The notes under the pieces were generated by a model that saw only the letters and a program-made list of their open reading frames with translations, ran no database searches and was not told the origin of the DNA. The position numbers and the translations under genes were made by a program. This document shows, in pieces, positions 8,410 through 18,316 of a stretch of DNA of 64,000 bases (its first letter is position 1; every line of letters begins with the position of its first letter). The stretch covers positions 4,759,501-4,823,500 of the forward strand of contig NZ_CP095742.1 of assembly GCF_023078495.1 (NCBI RefSeq), written 5' to 3'. The DNA comes from Luteibacter aegosomatissinici (GTDB taxonomy: Bacteria > Pseudomonadota > Gammaproteobacteria > Xanthomonadales > Rhodanobacteraceae).

Positions 8410-9387
8410 ATGCGTACGAACTCGATCATCCTTTCCATCTGCTTCGCCCTGGCCGGCATCACCGCGCCAGTGAGCGCGGGGGAGCTATTCGCCCCGGGCG
8501 TGATCTCCACTGGCCTGCAGGAGACCTCCTCCGCCTTCAGCCCGGATGGCCACACGGTGTACTTCATGCGCTCGGACTTCTCCGAAAAGGATGACACCAT
8601 CCTCGTCTCGTACTTGAAGGGCAGCCAGTGGTCCGTGCCGGAGGTCGCCTCGTTCTCGGGCCAATGGCATGACTCCGAGCCGGCCATGTCGCCGGACGGT
8701 AAGCGGCTCTACTTCGTTTCCAATCGCCCGGTCACACCAGGTGGTGAATCCCTTACCGTTGAAATGATGGGCCAACGCTATCCGGGTACGAACCTGTGGT
8801 ATGTGGAGCAGCAGGCAAACGGTAACTGGGGCGAGCCCGTCCACGTCGACGGTGCGATGAACGATGGCAACCAGGTCTACAACCCATCGATCGCGGCGAA
8901 CGGGAATATCTACTTCTCCGCACACCGCCCGGATTCCGGGAAGTTCTACCAGGTGTACGTCGCCCGCCGCACGGCGAATGGCTATGCCACGCCGGAGCGG
9001 CTGGACCTGGGCGATGCCGACCAGAACCGCATGGACCCTGGCGTGGATCCGCAGGAGCGTTACATCGTGTTCGCGGGCAGCGGTCCGGATTCACTGGGTA
9101 GCGCGGATATCTACATCAGCTTCCGCGGCCCGGATGGCAAGTGGAGCAAGCCCGAACACCTGCCCGGCGATATCAACAGCCCCGGGCTGGAGAACGCGCC
9201 CACCCCCGGACGCGCCTTCGGCGAGCTGTATCTCTCAAGCAGCCGCTCCGACGCACCGCAGTACCCCAAGGTGCGCGACACCCTGCTCACGCTCCAGCAT
9301 CGCCTCGCCTCCGCGTTGAATGGTTCACGCAACCTGTGGCGGTTCGATATCTCGGAGGTGTTGAGGTCACATGGGATCGCGCAGTGA
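8410..9387 (+). CDS. Secreted PD40/TolB-like beta-propeller protein
   Basis: 325 aa with signal peptide (cleavage near VSAGE, residue 23). The ATG at 8410 is chosen over an upstream in-frame TTG at 8377 because it begins the signal peptide. Several PD40 blades are visible: FSPDGHTVYFMR, MSPDGKRLYFVSNRP, IAANGNIYFSAHRP and DPQERYIVFAG. TolB-type propellers in the periplasm bind proteins or carbohydrate but have no catalytic signature here. It follows the LytS/LytTR genes in the same direction. Confidence 0.8.
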   Translation: MRTNSIILSICFALAGITAPVSAGELFAPGVISTGLQETSSAFSPDGHTVYFMRSDFSEKDDTILVSYLKGSQWSVPEVASFSGQWHDSEPAMSPDGKRLYFVSNRPVTPGGESLTVEMMGQRYPGTNLWYVEQQANGNWGEPVHVDGAMNDGNQVYNPSIAANGNIYFSAHRPDSGKFYQVYVARRTANGYATPERLDLGDADQNRMDPGVDPQERYIVFAGSGPDSLGSADIYISFRGPDGKWSKPEHLPGDINSPGLENAPTPGRAFGELYLSSSRSDAPQYPKVRDTLLTLQHRLASALNGSRNLWRFDISEVLRSHGIAQ

Positions 9388-9434
9388 TCCAGGCATGACG
9401 CTGCGCGCTAACTGATCCCAGCAGAACCGGTGGC

Positions 9435-10323
9435 TCACCACTGGTTGTCGTCAAACGACCCGCTATCGGACGACGAGCTGCTGTCATCCCACGAGCCGTC
9501 GTTGTTACCCATGTCGATGGGATCGTCGCGCAGGTCGTTGTACGCATCGCCAGACGGATCACGCTGCACATCGCCGCCGTTGTTGCCGCCGCTACCCCAG
9601 CCGCCGACGTTGTTGTTTTCGTTCTGGTTGTGCGAACGCAGCGCTTCATCGAGCAGCACGCCAGCAGCCAGGCCACCTACACCGGCGGCAATGGTCGAGC
9701 CCATGCCTGAGGACGGCGGCGGGGCGTAGCCCGGGTAGCCACCCGGCGCACCGCCGTACGGCGAACCCGGCGGCGAGGGCGGTACGGCGCCGTAGCCACC
9801 GAATGGAGCATCGACCACACGGCGGCGGCGCGACCACAGGAAAGCGATGCCGCCGATCACGACGACGATCAGCACGATGCCGCCGATGCCGATGCCACCG
9901 CCGCTTTCACGGGCACCGGCGGGGCGCGCTTCCGCGTAGCGCACGGGGCTGCTGGTGTTACGGCTAGCCGACGGCGGTGCCAGGGCCTGGTCCAGCTTCT
10001 GCTGGAACGACTGAAACTTGGCCGGGTCGGTGAAGTGCGTACCCGGGTCGAGCACGGCGGCCTTGTTGGCCTCGGCCTTGGCTTCGCCGATGTTGCCTTC
10101 GTGGGCAAGTACTTCGGCCAGCACATACGTGGGCAAGTACTTCGGCCAGCACATAGTGTGCCTTGGCGCTTTGGGGATGGTCGGCGACGGCCTGGCGCAA
10201 AGCGGCTTCCGCCCCGGAGTAGTCCCCCCTGGCGATCAAGGCCTGCACATCCTTCGGCGAATCGGCGGCGCTGGCCACCGAGGCGGCGACCAGCAGGATC
10301 AGGGAGAACAGCAGCTTTTGCAT
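9435..10323 (-). pseudogene. TPR-containing membrane protein, frameshifted by a 28-bp tandem duplication
   Basis: Start ATG 10323, with a signal peptide (MQKLLFS to ASA). The frame encodes TPR-like helices, then breaks inside a perfect tandem repeat: the 28 bases at 10100-10127 are repeated at 10128-10155. As 28 is not a multiple of 3, the frame shifts and ends at 9964, giving 119 aa. Removing one unit restores a continuous 286-aa frame: TPR helices (YVLAEVLAHEGNIGEAKAEA region), one membrane segment (GIGGIVLIVVVIGGIAFLW), a Gly/Pro/Tyr-rich stretch, and an acidic Ser/Asp/Asn-rich tail ending at 9435. The rest of the gene shows no decay, so the duplication looks recent or is an assembly error. 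Function unknown; TPRs suggest a protein-binding role at the inner membrane. Confidence 0.85.
10100..10155. repeat. Perfect 28-bp tandem duplication inside the TPR gene
   Basis: Unit 1 is 10100-10127 and unit 2 is 10128-10155, identical over all 28 bases (beginning CGTGGGCAAG and ending CAGCACATA). The next base differs between copies (C at 10128, G at 10156). It is the only thing that breaks the surrounding reading frame. Confidence 0.95.
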
Positions 10324-10474
10324 GGTGGGTTCCGGGTACCTTGGCGTCGTACGTGGCGATTGCCTACGACTTTGGGGGGATACCGGAACGGCTTCAAGGT
10401 ACATGTGTCATGTTGACCACGGCAAGAAATTACGTGTTGCCGAGGGTTAAGCGGAAACCTCCCCGTGGCGACAG

Positions 10475-11884
10475 CTACGTCACCTCTTCGAAATCGGGCA
10501 TCTTGAACGTTCGGTTGTTCAGTGCCTCGGTGGTGCCATACAGGCGCATGGCCGGAAGCGGTCGTTTCCCTCGGGTGGGAATCCAGTTCTGCTCAAGGCC
10601 GGACGGCGCCTCCGGCCCGATATAAAGCGTCACGCCACCGTCGGCATTCTTCGTCATCTTGTCCAGGTCGTACGACGACAACGTAGTGCGGCCCGTCTCG
10701 GTGTAAATGAAGGCAAAGGTTGCGCGGTCATACACTGTCATTGCCCAGAACTGCTTGACCGGCATATCCCTGGGCACATCCACCTTGTATAGCTTGCCCG
10801 CCTCCAGCAACTTGCCGTTCTTGTCGGCCATGGCCATCAGGTATTGCGTGGCGGGAACATCCGCCAGCACCTTGGGCATGTAGGTACACCAGAAGTATTC
10901 GGCGGCCCGGTCGATCAGCGCAATATGATCGTCGTAGATGAAGCTGAAGCGCTTGTTCGCATCCGCCTGCAGCAGCGCAACGTAGTGGCGATCCTCCCAA
11001 AAGGCTTTCTTCAACGCCTGCGTGTCGTACCAGTATTGCAGGTAGTACCAGGCATCGATGGCGGCCTGGCGAAGAATGGCCGTGGTCGCCTGGTCGGGAT
11101 GAAAGGGCTTGCCTTTCTCGATACCAAGTGACGCCAGCATGCCCATCATGACCTTGTCGTGCTCGCGGACCGGCTCTACGCTCATGACCTCGTACATGTC
11201 ATGGAAATGATGTTCGTCGTAATGCGGCAGGGTGGGATAGCGCTGGTCGATCGGATCGACGAAACGCTGTTTCGGCGGGTTTGCGTCTTCCGCCAGGTAG
11301 TGCATTCGTAGTCCCTGGGCATAGTGGTAGGCATCCGTGGTCGTCTTTCCGGGTGCAGGCACTGAGCGGAAGGCGAACGCGATGCGGAAATTGGGCGAGG
11401 GAACGTGTATGTAGCCCGGTGGAATGGGATCCGCGTACCCCGGGGGCGTGAACAGGTACCTCCCACCCTTTCCCTTATCGAGCCCCGCCGGACCCACATC
11501 GGCGATCGTGAACTGCCACGCGTCGACCACCTGCCCATACAGGCTGCCATCGGCACCCGCGGCGGGTACGGCAAGCACGACGGGCCCGCGCCGCAGATCG
11601 GTATAGGCGGCAATGTACGGTGTGGTGGAATTGGCGGTGATTGCCTCGAGCCTGGGGGTCGCCGGCGCCGAATAGACAATGATGTCGTTGTCTTTCATTC
11701 CCAGCGTATCGAAGGCCGCGCGACGGAATGCATAAATGGCGATCGCCGGCATGTTCCATAACACCGCCTCGAAGGCCCGGTGGTATTTGATCTGCGCGTC
11801 GAAATCGGTGACTGAGGGCTTGGACCCAGGAGGTGGCTGGCCGCCAAGCGGTTCGCGTTCGGTGCTATCGGCGGGAGTGATCAT
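10475..11884 (-). CDS. DUF1254/DUF1214 domain protein
   Basis: 469 aa. The N-terminal half matches DUF1254 (for example GMKDNDIIVYSAPATP and the PVVLAVP region), the C-terminal third DUF1214 (KQFWAMTVYDRATFAFI, then LYIGPEAPSGLEQNWIPT). These proteins are common in environmental proteobacteria and have no proven biochemical activity. Unusually, no signal peptide is seen at the ATG at 11884, whereas many relatives are exported; the upstream frame is open but offers no convincing start. It is transcribed toward the broken TPR gene and is divergent from the small secreted protein gene at 12182 with 297 bases between. Confidence 0.85.
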   Translation of the reverse strand: MITPADSTEREPLGGQPPPGSKPSVTDFDAQIKYHRAFEAVLWNMPAIAIYAFRRAAFDTLGMKDNDIIVYSAPATPRLEAITANSTTPYIAAYTDLRRGPVVLAVPAAGADGSLYGQVVDAWQFTIADVGPAGLDKGKGGRYLFTPPGYADPIPPGYIHVPSPNFRIAFAFRSVPAPGKTTTDAYHYAQGLRMHYLAEDANPPKQRFVDPIDQRYPTLPHYDEHHFHDMYEVMSVEPVREHDKVMMGMLASLGIEKGKPFHPDQATTAILRQAAIDAWYYLQYWYDTQALKKAFWEDRHYVALLQADANKRFSFIYDDHIALIDRAAEYFWCTYMPKVLADVPATQYLMAMADKNGKLLEAGKLYKVDVPRDMPVKQFWAMTVYDRATFAFIYTETGRTTLSSYDLDKMTKNADGGVTLYIGPEAPSGLEQNWIPTRGKRPLPAMRLYGTTEALNNRTFKMPDFEEVT

Positions 11885-12181
11885 GGGTTTGCCCCGGCAG
11901 GTGGTGAGGCGACCGGCAGCGGCCGCTGGTGACGCTCCATCCTCCGGGGTGCCCGTGGCGCGGGGAATCGTATTTCTGCAGGGACCGTGTCCGTAAAGCT
12001 ACGGTGGCGGGCCGCAAGGGCCAGTCTTGCGCGCGGCTGATACCGGCCGACGGAGGCGGCCCCGGCTTCGCTGAACGGCAGGCTTTCGGCGCCAGGGCTA
12101 TTCATCCAGCCGCAAGGAATTAAAAGGCAGACTCGAAAAGGCAGTGAACCCGGCCTCGTGCCTTGTACGGAGATAAACCCC

Positions 12182-12472
12182 ATGCGCCATTCCGCCCTCC
12201 TCCTGGCCGCTTCGCTCGGCTTTGTCATGGCTTCGCAGGCTTTCGCGTCGGATCGCCCCGATCCGGGCAAGCTCACGACCAAGTGCCTTGACGCGGCCGC
12301 CAAGAAGTTCGATGTGAAGAACGATTACATCCAGCTGCAGCCGATCCAGGCCGCCGATTCCGGCTATTCCATTGCCGGCGTGGCCGATGCCGGCATGGAT
12401 GGCAAAAAGAACTTCAGTTGCGAGTTCGACAAGAAGGGCAAGCTCGCGAACCTCGTCCCCGAGGCCAAGTAA
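12182..12472 (+). CDS. Small secreted protein of unknown function
   Basis: 96 aa with a clear signal peptide (MRHSALLLAASLGF to AFA, cleavage near residue 23). The mature part is about 73 aa with two cysteines (CLDAAAKKF and FSCEFDKKG) that could form a disulfide. No family was recognised. The ATG at 12182 is preferred over an upstream in-frame start at 12158 because of the signal peptide. A strong intrinsic terminator lies 7 bases after the stop, so it is a single-gene transcript. Confidence 0.75.
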   Translation: MRHSALLLAASLGFVMASQAFASDRPDPGKLTTKCLDAAAKKFDVKNDYIQLQPIQAADSGYSIAGVADAGMDGKKNFSCEFDKKGKLANLVPEAK

Positions 12473-12479
12473 GCTCGAC

Positions 12480-12514
12480 ACCGGTGCCGCAAGCAGGGTG
12501 CGGCACCGGTTTTC
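12480..12514 (+). terminator. Intrinsic terminator after the small secreted protein gene
   Basis: A perfect 12-bp stem (12480-12491 with 12499-12510, arm ACCGGTGCCGCA) with a 7-base loop is followed by TTTT and then CCCC. It lies immediately after the stop at 12472. Confidence 0.85.
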
Positions 12515-12547
12515 CCCTCGCGCAGGGGCGCCGCTACACTGCACGGC

Positions 12548-13201
12548 ATGCCCCTCTCGCTCCTGATCGCCGATGACCACCCCATGTTCCGCGGGGCCAT
12601 GCTGCACGCGCTTGGCGCGCTGCTGGCCGATGGCCGCGCACTGGAAGCCGGCAGCCACAGCGCCATGGAGGCCGTGCTGGCCCGTGGCGAAGCGGTAGAC
12701 CTCGTCCTCCTCGACCTCACGATGCCCGGCGCGATGGGTTTCTCGTCCTTGCTGTGGCTGCGCGGCGAGCACCCGGATATTCCCGTGCTGGTGGTGTCCT
12801 CCAACGATCACCCACGCAATGTGCGCCGCGCGCAGCAGTTCGGTGCGGCCGGGTTCGTTTCGAAATCCGCACCGCCTGAAGTACTACGCGAGGCCGTCGA
12901 AACCGTGATGGCCGGTGGCACCGCCTTCATCGGCGCGCGCGCCGAACGCAGCGAGGAAGATGCCAGGCTGGCCGCCCGCCTGGCCAGCCTCACCCCTCAG
13001 CAATTCCGCGTCCTGATGCTGCTGGCCGAGGGCCTGCTCAACAAGCAGATCGCCAGCGAACTGGGCCTGGCCGAGAACACGGTGAAGATCCACGTGACGG
13101 CGGTGCTATCGAAGCTGGAATGTCGCTCGCGCACCCAGGCGGCTGTGTTGGTGAAGTCGCTTGACCTGGATGAAGGGGTCGAGGGTTCGCACCCGGGCTA
13201 A
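12548..13201 (+). CDS. NarL/FixJ-type response regulator
   Basis: 217 aa. The receiver domain (1-120) has ADDHPMFRGAML, phosphoacceptor D56 in LLDLTMPG, and K in VSKSA. The LuxR-type HTH at about 148-210 reads LTPQQFRVLMLLAEG then NKQIASELGLAENTVK. It converges on the hybrid kinase gene with a 4-base overlap of stop codons (13198-13201). Regulators of this type paired with NahK-type kinases usually control nearby transport or catabolism genes; here dctA and its operon lie on the other side of the kinase. A -10-like TACACT at 12535-12540 ends 7 bases before the ATG, so the mRNA may be leaderless. Confidence 0.92.
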   Translation: MPLSLLIADDHPMFRGAMLHALGALLADGRALEAGSHSAMEAVLARGEAVDLVLLDLTMPGAMGFSSLLWLRGEHPDIPVLVVSSNDHPRNVRRAQQFGAAGFVSKSAPPEVLREAVETVMAGGTAFIGARAERSEEDARLAARLASLTPQQFRVLMLLAEGLLNKQIASELGLAENTVKIHVTAVLSKLECRSRTQAAVLVKSLDLDEGVEGSHPG

Positions 13202-15828
13202 CCGGCGACCATCAGCAGGCGCGTCATGACCGCGCGCAGGCGAGCCGGTGCCAGGGGCTTTACCAGGTAGCGAAGCCCCTGCATGGTGGCGCGTTCGATA
13301 TCCGCCTGGCGCGGCGCGGCTGCCATGAGCACCGTGGGCGGAAGTCGGCCCCAGCGCGAGGCAAGCCCCTCGCGCAACGCATCACCTTCGCGGCCATCCA
13401 ACGGGTCATCCATCAGGATTAGCGCTGGGGCCTCATCGGTCTCGGCGTAACGCAGTGCCCCGCGCTCACTGCCGACCCCGGTAACGTCACAGCCCCATCC
13501 CAGCAGCAGGTCCATGGCCTGGCGTCGTGTCAGCGGGTCGTTATCGATGACGAGAACCCTTTTACCCGCGAAGGGCGATTCATCTTCGGCCGGTGTGTTC
13601 TGTTGCGGCAGCGTCTCGCTGGTGTCCGCTAGCGGTAGCGCGATGGAAAACACGCTGCCCTGCCCCTCCCACGAACGCACCGCCACCGTGGCACCGAGTA
13701 GCCGCGCGATACGATCCACGATCGACAGACCGAGCCCCGCGCTACGCCGGTCACGGTCTACACCGTTATCCAGGCGCAGGAACTCATCGAAGATGGCGCG
13801 CGTCTTCGCCTCGGGAATGCCGACGCCGGTATCCCAGACTTCGATACGCGCCATATCTGCCGTGCGCCGTACACCAACGAGCACGCGGCCACGCGGCGTG
13901 TAATGAATGGCGTTGCTGAGGAAGTTTTGCAGTACGCGGCGCAACAGCAGTGGATCACTGCGCACGGCAAGGCGCGTGCGCACGTAGTGCAACGCGAGGC
14001 CACGCGTCGATGCGAGGACGGCCGATTGCCGGGCGAGTTCGCGTAACAGGGGATCCAGGGGCACGCTCGCGAAGCGTGGCGCCACGGCACCACCCTCCAG
14101 GCGCGAAATATCGAGCAGGCTGGCCAGCAACTCATCCTGCGTATCTAGCGCACTGCGCACACGCTCGACCAGCTCGTGGCCTTCCTTGTCGAGTTTGCCG
14201 GCCGCCAGGCTGCCCGCGAATACGCGCGCCGCGTTCAATGGTTGAAGCAGATCGTGCACGGCGGCGGCGACGAAGCGCGTCTTCGAGCGATTGGCTTTGT
14301 CAGCTTCGGCCTTGGCCGCGATGAGGTCGCGCGTGCGTTCTTCGACCCGCCGCTCCAGCGACGAGGCGAGACCACGCAGTTCGCGAGCGGTAGCCTTATA
14401 TGCCGTGATATCCGCATAGCTGGTGACGAAGCCGCCGCCGGGCAGCGGGTTGCCACGAATCTCCAGCGTCGTGCCATCCGGGCGCTCGCGCTCGTACATG
14501 TGCGGGCTACCGGCACGCAGGTATTGCAGGCGCCGCTCGATCGCTTCCTCGGTATCGCCGGGGCCGAGCAGGCCCTTGCGGGCGTTAAAGCGGAACATGT
14601 CCTCGATGGGCCGCCCTACCCGCATGTACTCGTCGGGGAAGCCGAAGATCTGCTGATAGCGCGAGTTCCACGCCACGAGACGCAGGTCGGCATCGACCAC
14701 GCTCACGCCTTGCGGCAGGTGTTCAAGATTGCCGTGTCCGCTTTGCGCCGCTTCGTGCGCAGCGGCCACGACGCTGTCCTGCGCCGAACGCAGCGCCGAC
14801 GCGTGATGCGCCACCATGCGTTCAAGCTCCTCGCGGCTGCGCTGGCGCAGGCGCGCCATGCGCACGCGCTGTTGCATGAACATGCCCAGCAGCAGCACCG
14901 GCAGCCACCCCGCGAGGACGCCAAACACCGCGTTGCGCGCGGCGGCGACCGCCGGGCGCGTATCGGCCAGCAGATGCAGTGTCCAGGCCTGGCGTGGCAT
15001 GGGCAGGGAGCGCCACATGGTGTCGTGCGCGAGCGCAGGCGAGGTCATGCGCACGCGCAAGGTATCGGCCCCTTGTGGTGCCAGCACCTTCCAGAGCACG
15101 GGCTGCAGCGGACGTGTGCCGTACTGGCGGGTCGCGGCAATGGCCGCGGCATCGGCAGGCGCAAGCGGGAACAGCACGCGGTAGATCCACTCGGGCCGGT
15201 TGGCCAGGAACACCACGTTGTGCGCATCGGACAGGAAGACGACATCGCCGCCCGGCGCCCAGTCTTCCTGCAGCGCATCCAGCGAAATCTTCAGCACCAC
15301 GACGCCTATGCGCTGCCCGGCGCCATCATCCACGGCCTGGGCAATGAAGTAGCCCGGCACATTGGTGGAGACACCCAGCGCATAGAACGTGGCATAGCCA
15401 TCGCGCATGGCATCACGGAAGTACGGCCGGAACGCGTAGTCCAGGCCCACGTTGCTCTCCGGGGTGTTCCAGTTGTTCGCGGCCAGGGCCTTGCCGTGCC
15501 GGTCGAGCAAGGTGAGCGTCGAGGCACGCACGGCATCGTTGGCGCGATCCAGCTTGGCGTTGAGCGCCGCGGTATCGGCCGCACCCGGCGCACCTTCCAG
15601 GGCCGCCTTCAGCTCCGGATCCAGGGCCAGTACCCGGGGCAACACACGGTAACGGTCGATCAGGCGCTGCACCGCCAGGGCATGCAGGTTCAGGCGCTCG
15701 CCGGCCTGGTCGCCGATCGCCCCTAAGGCCCGTCGCCACGCCATCCACCCGCCCAGCGCCGCGCTGCCCGCCACCAACAGCAGGAGAAGCAGGAGCCACA
15801 GGGCGCGTGGGGAGCGGGTTCTGGCCAT
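13198..15828 (-). CDS. Hybrid sensor histidine kinase (Cache-like, PAS, HisKA, HATPase, REC)
   Basis: 876 aa from the ATG at 15828, which starts the first membrane segment directly; in-frame ATGs at 15843 and 15864 are alternatives. Order: TM1 (about 9-28), a periplasmic Cache-like sensor (30-290, with [12 protein letters not shown] and [12 protein letters not shown]), TM2 (300-320), PAS (370-465, [13 protein letters not shown]), coiled coil, HisKA with H525 in [17 protein letters not shown], HATPase with [11 protein letters not shown] and [13 protein letters not shown], and a C-terminal receiver with its Asp in [10 protein letters not shown] and K in LVKPL. The [12 protein letters not shown] box is typical of NahK/ErcS'-type kinases. 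It is divergent from dctA (114 bases between starts) and likely senses a small carboxylate or a related ligand. Confidence 0.9.
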   Translation of the reverse strand: MARTRSPRALWLLLLLLLVAGSAALGGWMAWRRALGAIGDQAGERLNLHALAVQRLIDRYRVLPRVLALDPELKAALEGAPGAADTAALNAKLDRANDAVRASTLTLLDRHGKALAANNWNTPESNVGLDYAFRPYFRDAMRDGYATFYALGVSTNVPGYFIAQAVDDGAGQRIGVVVLKISLDALQEDWAPGGDVVFLSDAHNVVFLANRPEWIYRVLFPLAPADAAAIAATRQYGTRPLQPVLWKVLAPQGADTLRVRMTSPALAHDTMWRSLPMPRQAWTLHLLADTRPAVAAARNAVFGVLAGWLPVLLLGMFMQQRVRMARLRQRSREELERMVAHHASALRSAQDSVVAAAHEAAQSGHGNLEHLPQGVSVVDADLRLVAWNSRYQQIFGFPDEYMRVGRPIEDMFRFNARKGLLGPGDTEEAIERRLQYLRAGSPHMYERERPDGTTLEIRGNPLPGGGFVTSYADITAYKATARELRGLASSLERRVEERTRDLIAAKAEADKANRSKTRFVAAAVHDLLQPLNAARVFAGSLAAGKLDKEGHELVERVRSALDTQDELLASLLDISRLEGGAVAPRFASVPLDPLLRELARQSAVLASTRGLALHYVRTRLAVRSDPLLLRRVLQNFLSNAIHYTPRGRVLVGVRRTADMARIEVWDTGVGIPEAKTRAIFDEFLRLDNGVDRDRRSAGLGLSIVDRIARLLGATVAVRSWEGQGSVFSIALPLADTSETLPQQNTPAEDESPFAGKRVLVIDNDPLTRRQAMDLLLGWGCDVTGVGSERGALRYAETDEAPALILMDDPLDGREGDALREGLASRWGRLPPTVLMAAAPRQADIERATMQGLRYLVKPLAPARLRAVMTRLLMVAG

Positions 15829-15942
15829 GTTCTTGGCGGGCATGGTCGCACAGCGGGCGGGCACCTAGCCGGAATGTGCTATGGGGCTTTGGCGCCGTGC
15901 GGGCTACAAAGCCACACCCCATGCTGTAAGCCGCCGCCCGCC

Positions 15943-17268
15943 ATGCTCGTGCAGAACACCACCCCCGCCGCCCCCGTCCCCTTCTACCACCAGACCTATG
16001 TGCAGGTGCTGGTGGCGATCGCCCTGGGCGCGATCCTCGGCCACTTCTGGCCCGGGTTCGCGGAGCAGATGAAGCCGCTGGGCGACGCGTTCATCAAGCT
16101 GGTGAAGATGGTGATCGCGCCGGTGATCTTCCTCACCGTGGTGACCGGCATCGCTGGCATGCCGCACCTGAACGCCGTGGGCCGCGTGGTGCTGAAGGCC
16201 ATGGTGTATTTCCTGGTGTTCTCCACCCTGGCGCTCATCGTCGGCATGGTCGTGGCCAATGTGGTGCAGCCGGGCGCGGGCCTGAATATCGATGCGGCCA
16301 CACTCTCCACCAAGGAGATTGCGACGTACGCCTCGAAGGCGCACGACATGACGCTCACGCATTTCCTGCTGGATATCATCCCGGATACCGTGTTTGGCGC
16401 GTTCACCTCGGGCAATATCCTGCAGGTGCTGCTGTTCGCTGTGCTGTTTGGTATTTCGCTCACGCTGGCGGGCGAGCGCTCGAAGCCGGTCATTGCCTTT
16501 TTCGAGGCGCTGACCGCACCCGTGTTCAAGCTGGTCCACATCCTGATGAAGGCCGCCCCGATCGGCGCGTTCGGCGCCATCGCCTTCACCATCGGCCGAT
16601 ACGGCATCGGCTCGCTGTCGAACCTGATGTACCTGGTCGCGACGTTCTACGTGACCGCGCTGCTGTTCGTCATCGTGATCCTTGGCACGGTGGCACGGCT
16701 TACCGGCTTCTCCATCTTCCAGCTGCTGCGCTACCTGAAGGCCGAGCTCCTGCTGGTGCTGGGCACGTCATCGTCAGAGGCGGCCCTACCCTCGCTCATG
16801 GAAAAGATGGAGCGTGCAGGCTGCGACAAGTCCGTCGTCGGCCTGGTGGTGCCCACCGGGTACTCGTTCAACCTGGATGGTACGAACATCTACATGACGC
16901 TGGCCGCGCTGTTTATCGCCCAGGCGACCAATACACCGCTCACGCTCGGCGAACAGGTGGCGCTGCTACTGGTGGCCATGGTGAGCTCGAAGGGCGCCGC
17001 CGGTGTGACGGGTGCGGGCTTCGTGACGCTCGCCGCCACGCTGTCGGTGGTGCCGTCGCTGCCCGTTGCCGGCATGGCGCTGATCCTTGGCGTCGACCGC
17101 TTCATGAGCGAATGCCGCTCGCTGACCAATTTCGTGGGCAACGCCGTGGCGACCATCGTGGTCGCCCGTTGGGAGGGTGCGCTCGATCGCGATGCGCTGC
17201 ACCAGGCCTTGTCCAACCGCGCCGGTGACAACCGCGCACCTTCGATCATCGCAACACAGGGGGACTAA
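15943..17268 (+). CDS. dctA: C4-dicarboxylate/cation symporter DctA
   Basis: 441 aa, close to the usual DctA length. The start at 15943 is preferred over 15874 because it aligns with the family N-terminus (short tail then [18 protein letters not shown]). Family signatures are present: [34 protein letters not shown], and [20 protein letters not shown]. DctA takes up succinate, fumarate, malate and, in some bacteria, aspartate or orotate with Na+ or H+ across the inner membrane. It begins an operon with an esterase (gap 2 bases) and a porin, divergent from the NahK-type kinase gene. TACAAA at 15905-15910 is a possible -10 element, with no clear -35. Confidence 0.93.
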   Translation: MLVQNTTPAAPVPFYHQTYVQVLVAIALGAILGHFWPGFAEQMKPLGDAFIKLVKMVIAPVIFLTVVTGIAGMPHLNAVGRVVLKAMVYFLVFSTLALIVGMVVANVVQPGAGLNIDAATLSTKEIATYASKAHDMTLTHFLLDIIPDTVFGAFTSGNILQVLLFAVLFGISLTLAGERSKPVIAFFEALTAPVFKLVHILMKAAPIGAFGAIAFTIGRYGIGSLSNLMYLVATFYVTALLFVIVILGTVARLTGFSIFQLLRYLKAELLLVLGTSSSEAALPSLMEKMERAGCDKSVVGLVVPTGYSFNLDGTNIYMTLAALFIAQATNTPLTLGEQVALLLVAMVSSKGAAGVTGAGFVTLAATLSVVPSLPVAGMALILGVDRFMSECRSLTNFVGNAVATIVVARWEGALDRDALHQALSNRAGDNRAPSIIATQGD

Positions 17269-17270
17269 CC

Positions 17271-18299
17271 ATGAGGCTTCTTCGCACCGCGTTGCTCGCG
17301 GCTACCGTGGCGTTGGCAAGCACCAGCGCGACATTCGCGCAGGCGGCGCCGCCTGCCAGTAAACCGATCACCTACGATCTGTGGCCGGGCACGCCGCCGG
17401 GCGGCGGTGGCCCGAGTGGTCCCGAGCGCATCGGCCAGACTGGCACCGGCGTGGGCGCGGTATCCAACATCAGCCGGCCGCGCATCGAGGTGTACAAGCC
17501 CGCCAACCCGAATGGAGCCGCCGTCCTGCTCATTGGTGGCGGTGGCTACTTCCGCATTGGTATCGGCCATGAGGTGATGCCGACGGCACGCTGGCTCGCT
17601 GCGCTGGGTGTAACGCCCGTGGTGCTCTATTACCGCCTGCCCGCTGATCGCTGGCCGGCCGCCGCGCCGTTCCAGGATGCGCAACGCGCCATGCGCCTGG
17701 TGCGTGCGCACGCGCAGGAGCTGGGTATTGATCCGAAACGCGTGGGTGTCATCGGCTTCTCCGCCGGTGGCAACCTGGCAGGCATTGCCGAGACGCGTTT
17801 CGCGGATGCGTTCTACCCCGCGGTGGATGCGAGTGACACGTTGTCGGCGCGCCCGGATTTCGCCGGGCTGATCTACCCCGTTGTGTCGCTGCAGAAGCCC
17901 TACGACACGACGCGCTCGTTCCGCGAGCTGTCCTCGCAGGGCGATGCGGTGCAGGCCTACTCGGTGGAGCTGCACGTCACACACGACACACCGCCCACGT
18001 TCCTGGCCCAGGCCGCGGACGATCCCATCGCCAACATCGGCAACAGCCTGGTGATGTTCGATGCGCTGCGCCGTAGTGGTGTCGACAGCGAACTGCACGT
18101 TTTCGACAAGGGCGGCCATGGCTGGGGCCTGGGCGATCCGGGCAGTGCACCTTCCGCCTGGCCACGCCTGTTCGCCGCGTGGGCGCGCCGCGCCGGCTTC
18201 TTCAACGCCGTGGATGCCGGGCCGTTCGCCGCACCCGCCGTTACCCCCGCCTCGCCTGCCGCGTCGAACGACGATGCCGGCGGTATCGACGACAACTAA
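17271..18299 (+). CDS. Secreted alpha/beta hydrolase (esterase/acetyl-xylan-esterase-like)
   Basis: 342 aa with signal peptide (cleavage near FAQA, residue 25). It has an HGG-like oxyanion loop (IGGGGYF, 88-94), nucleophile S164 in GFSAGG, a likely Asp in ADDPIANI, and a His in KGGHGWGLG. This is the pattern of BD-FAE or acetyl-xylan-esterase-like hydrolases acting in the periplasm on esters of sugars or small alcohols. It begins 2 bases after the dctA stop and precedes a porin. The operon could therefore free a carboxylate from an ester (hydrolase), admit the substrate (porin) and import the acid (DctA); this is inference from gene order. Confidence 0.85.
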   Translation: MRLLRTALLAATVALASTSATFAQAAPPASKPITYDLWPGTPPGGGGPSGPERIGQTGTGVGAVSNISRPRIEVYKPANPNGAAVLLIGGGGYFRIGIGHEVMPTARWLAALGVTPVVLYYRLPADRWPAAAPFQDAQRAMRLVRAHAQELGIDPKRVGVIGFSAGGNLAGIAETRFADAFYPAVDASDTLSARPDFAGLIYPVVSLQKPYDTTRSFRELSSQGDAVQAYSVELHVTHDTPPTFLAQAADDPIANIGNSLVMFDALRRSGVDSELHVFDKGGHGWGLGDPGSAPSAWPRLFAAWARRAGFFNAVDAGPFAAPAVTPASPAASNDDAGGIDDN

Positions 18300-18316
18300 A
18301 CGCAGGGATCGCCAAC

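Noticed and set aside
11881-12303. 140-codon minus-strand frame overlapping the DUF1254 start by ATGA
   Set aside because: The overlap looks like coupling, but the frame is antisense to the small secreted protein gene, has no domain and has a shadow-like composition.
14176-15726. 516-codon plus-strand open frame
   Set aside because: Antisense to the hybrid kinase across its length; lacks any domain and is explained by high-G+C third-position bias.
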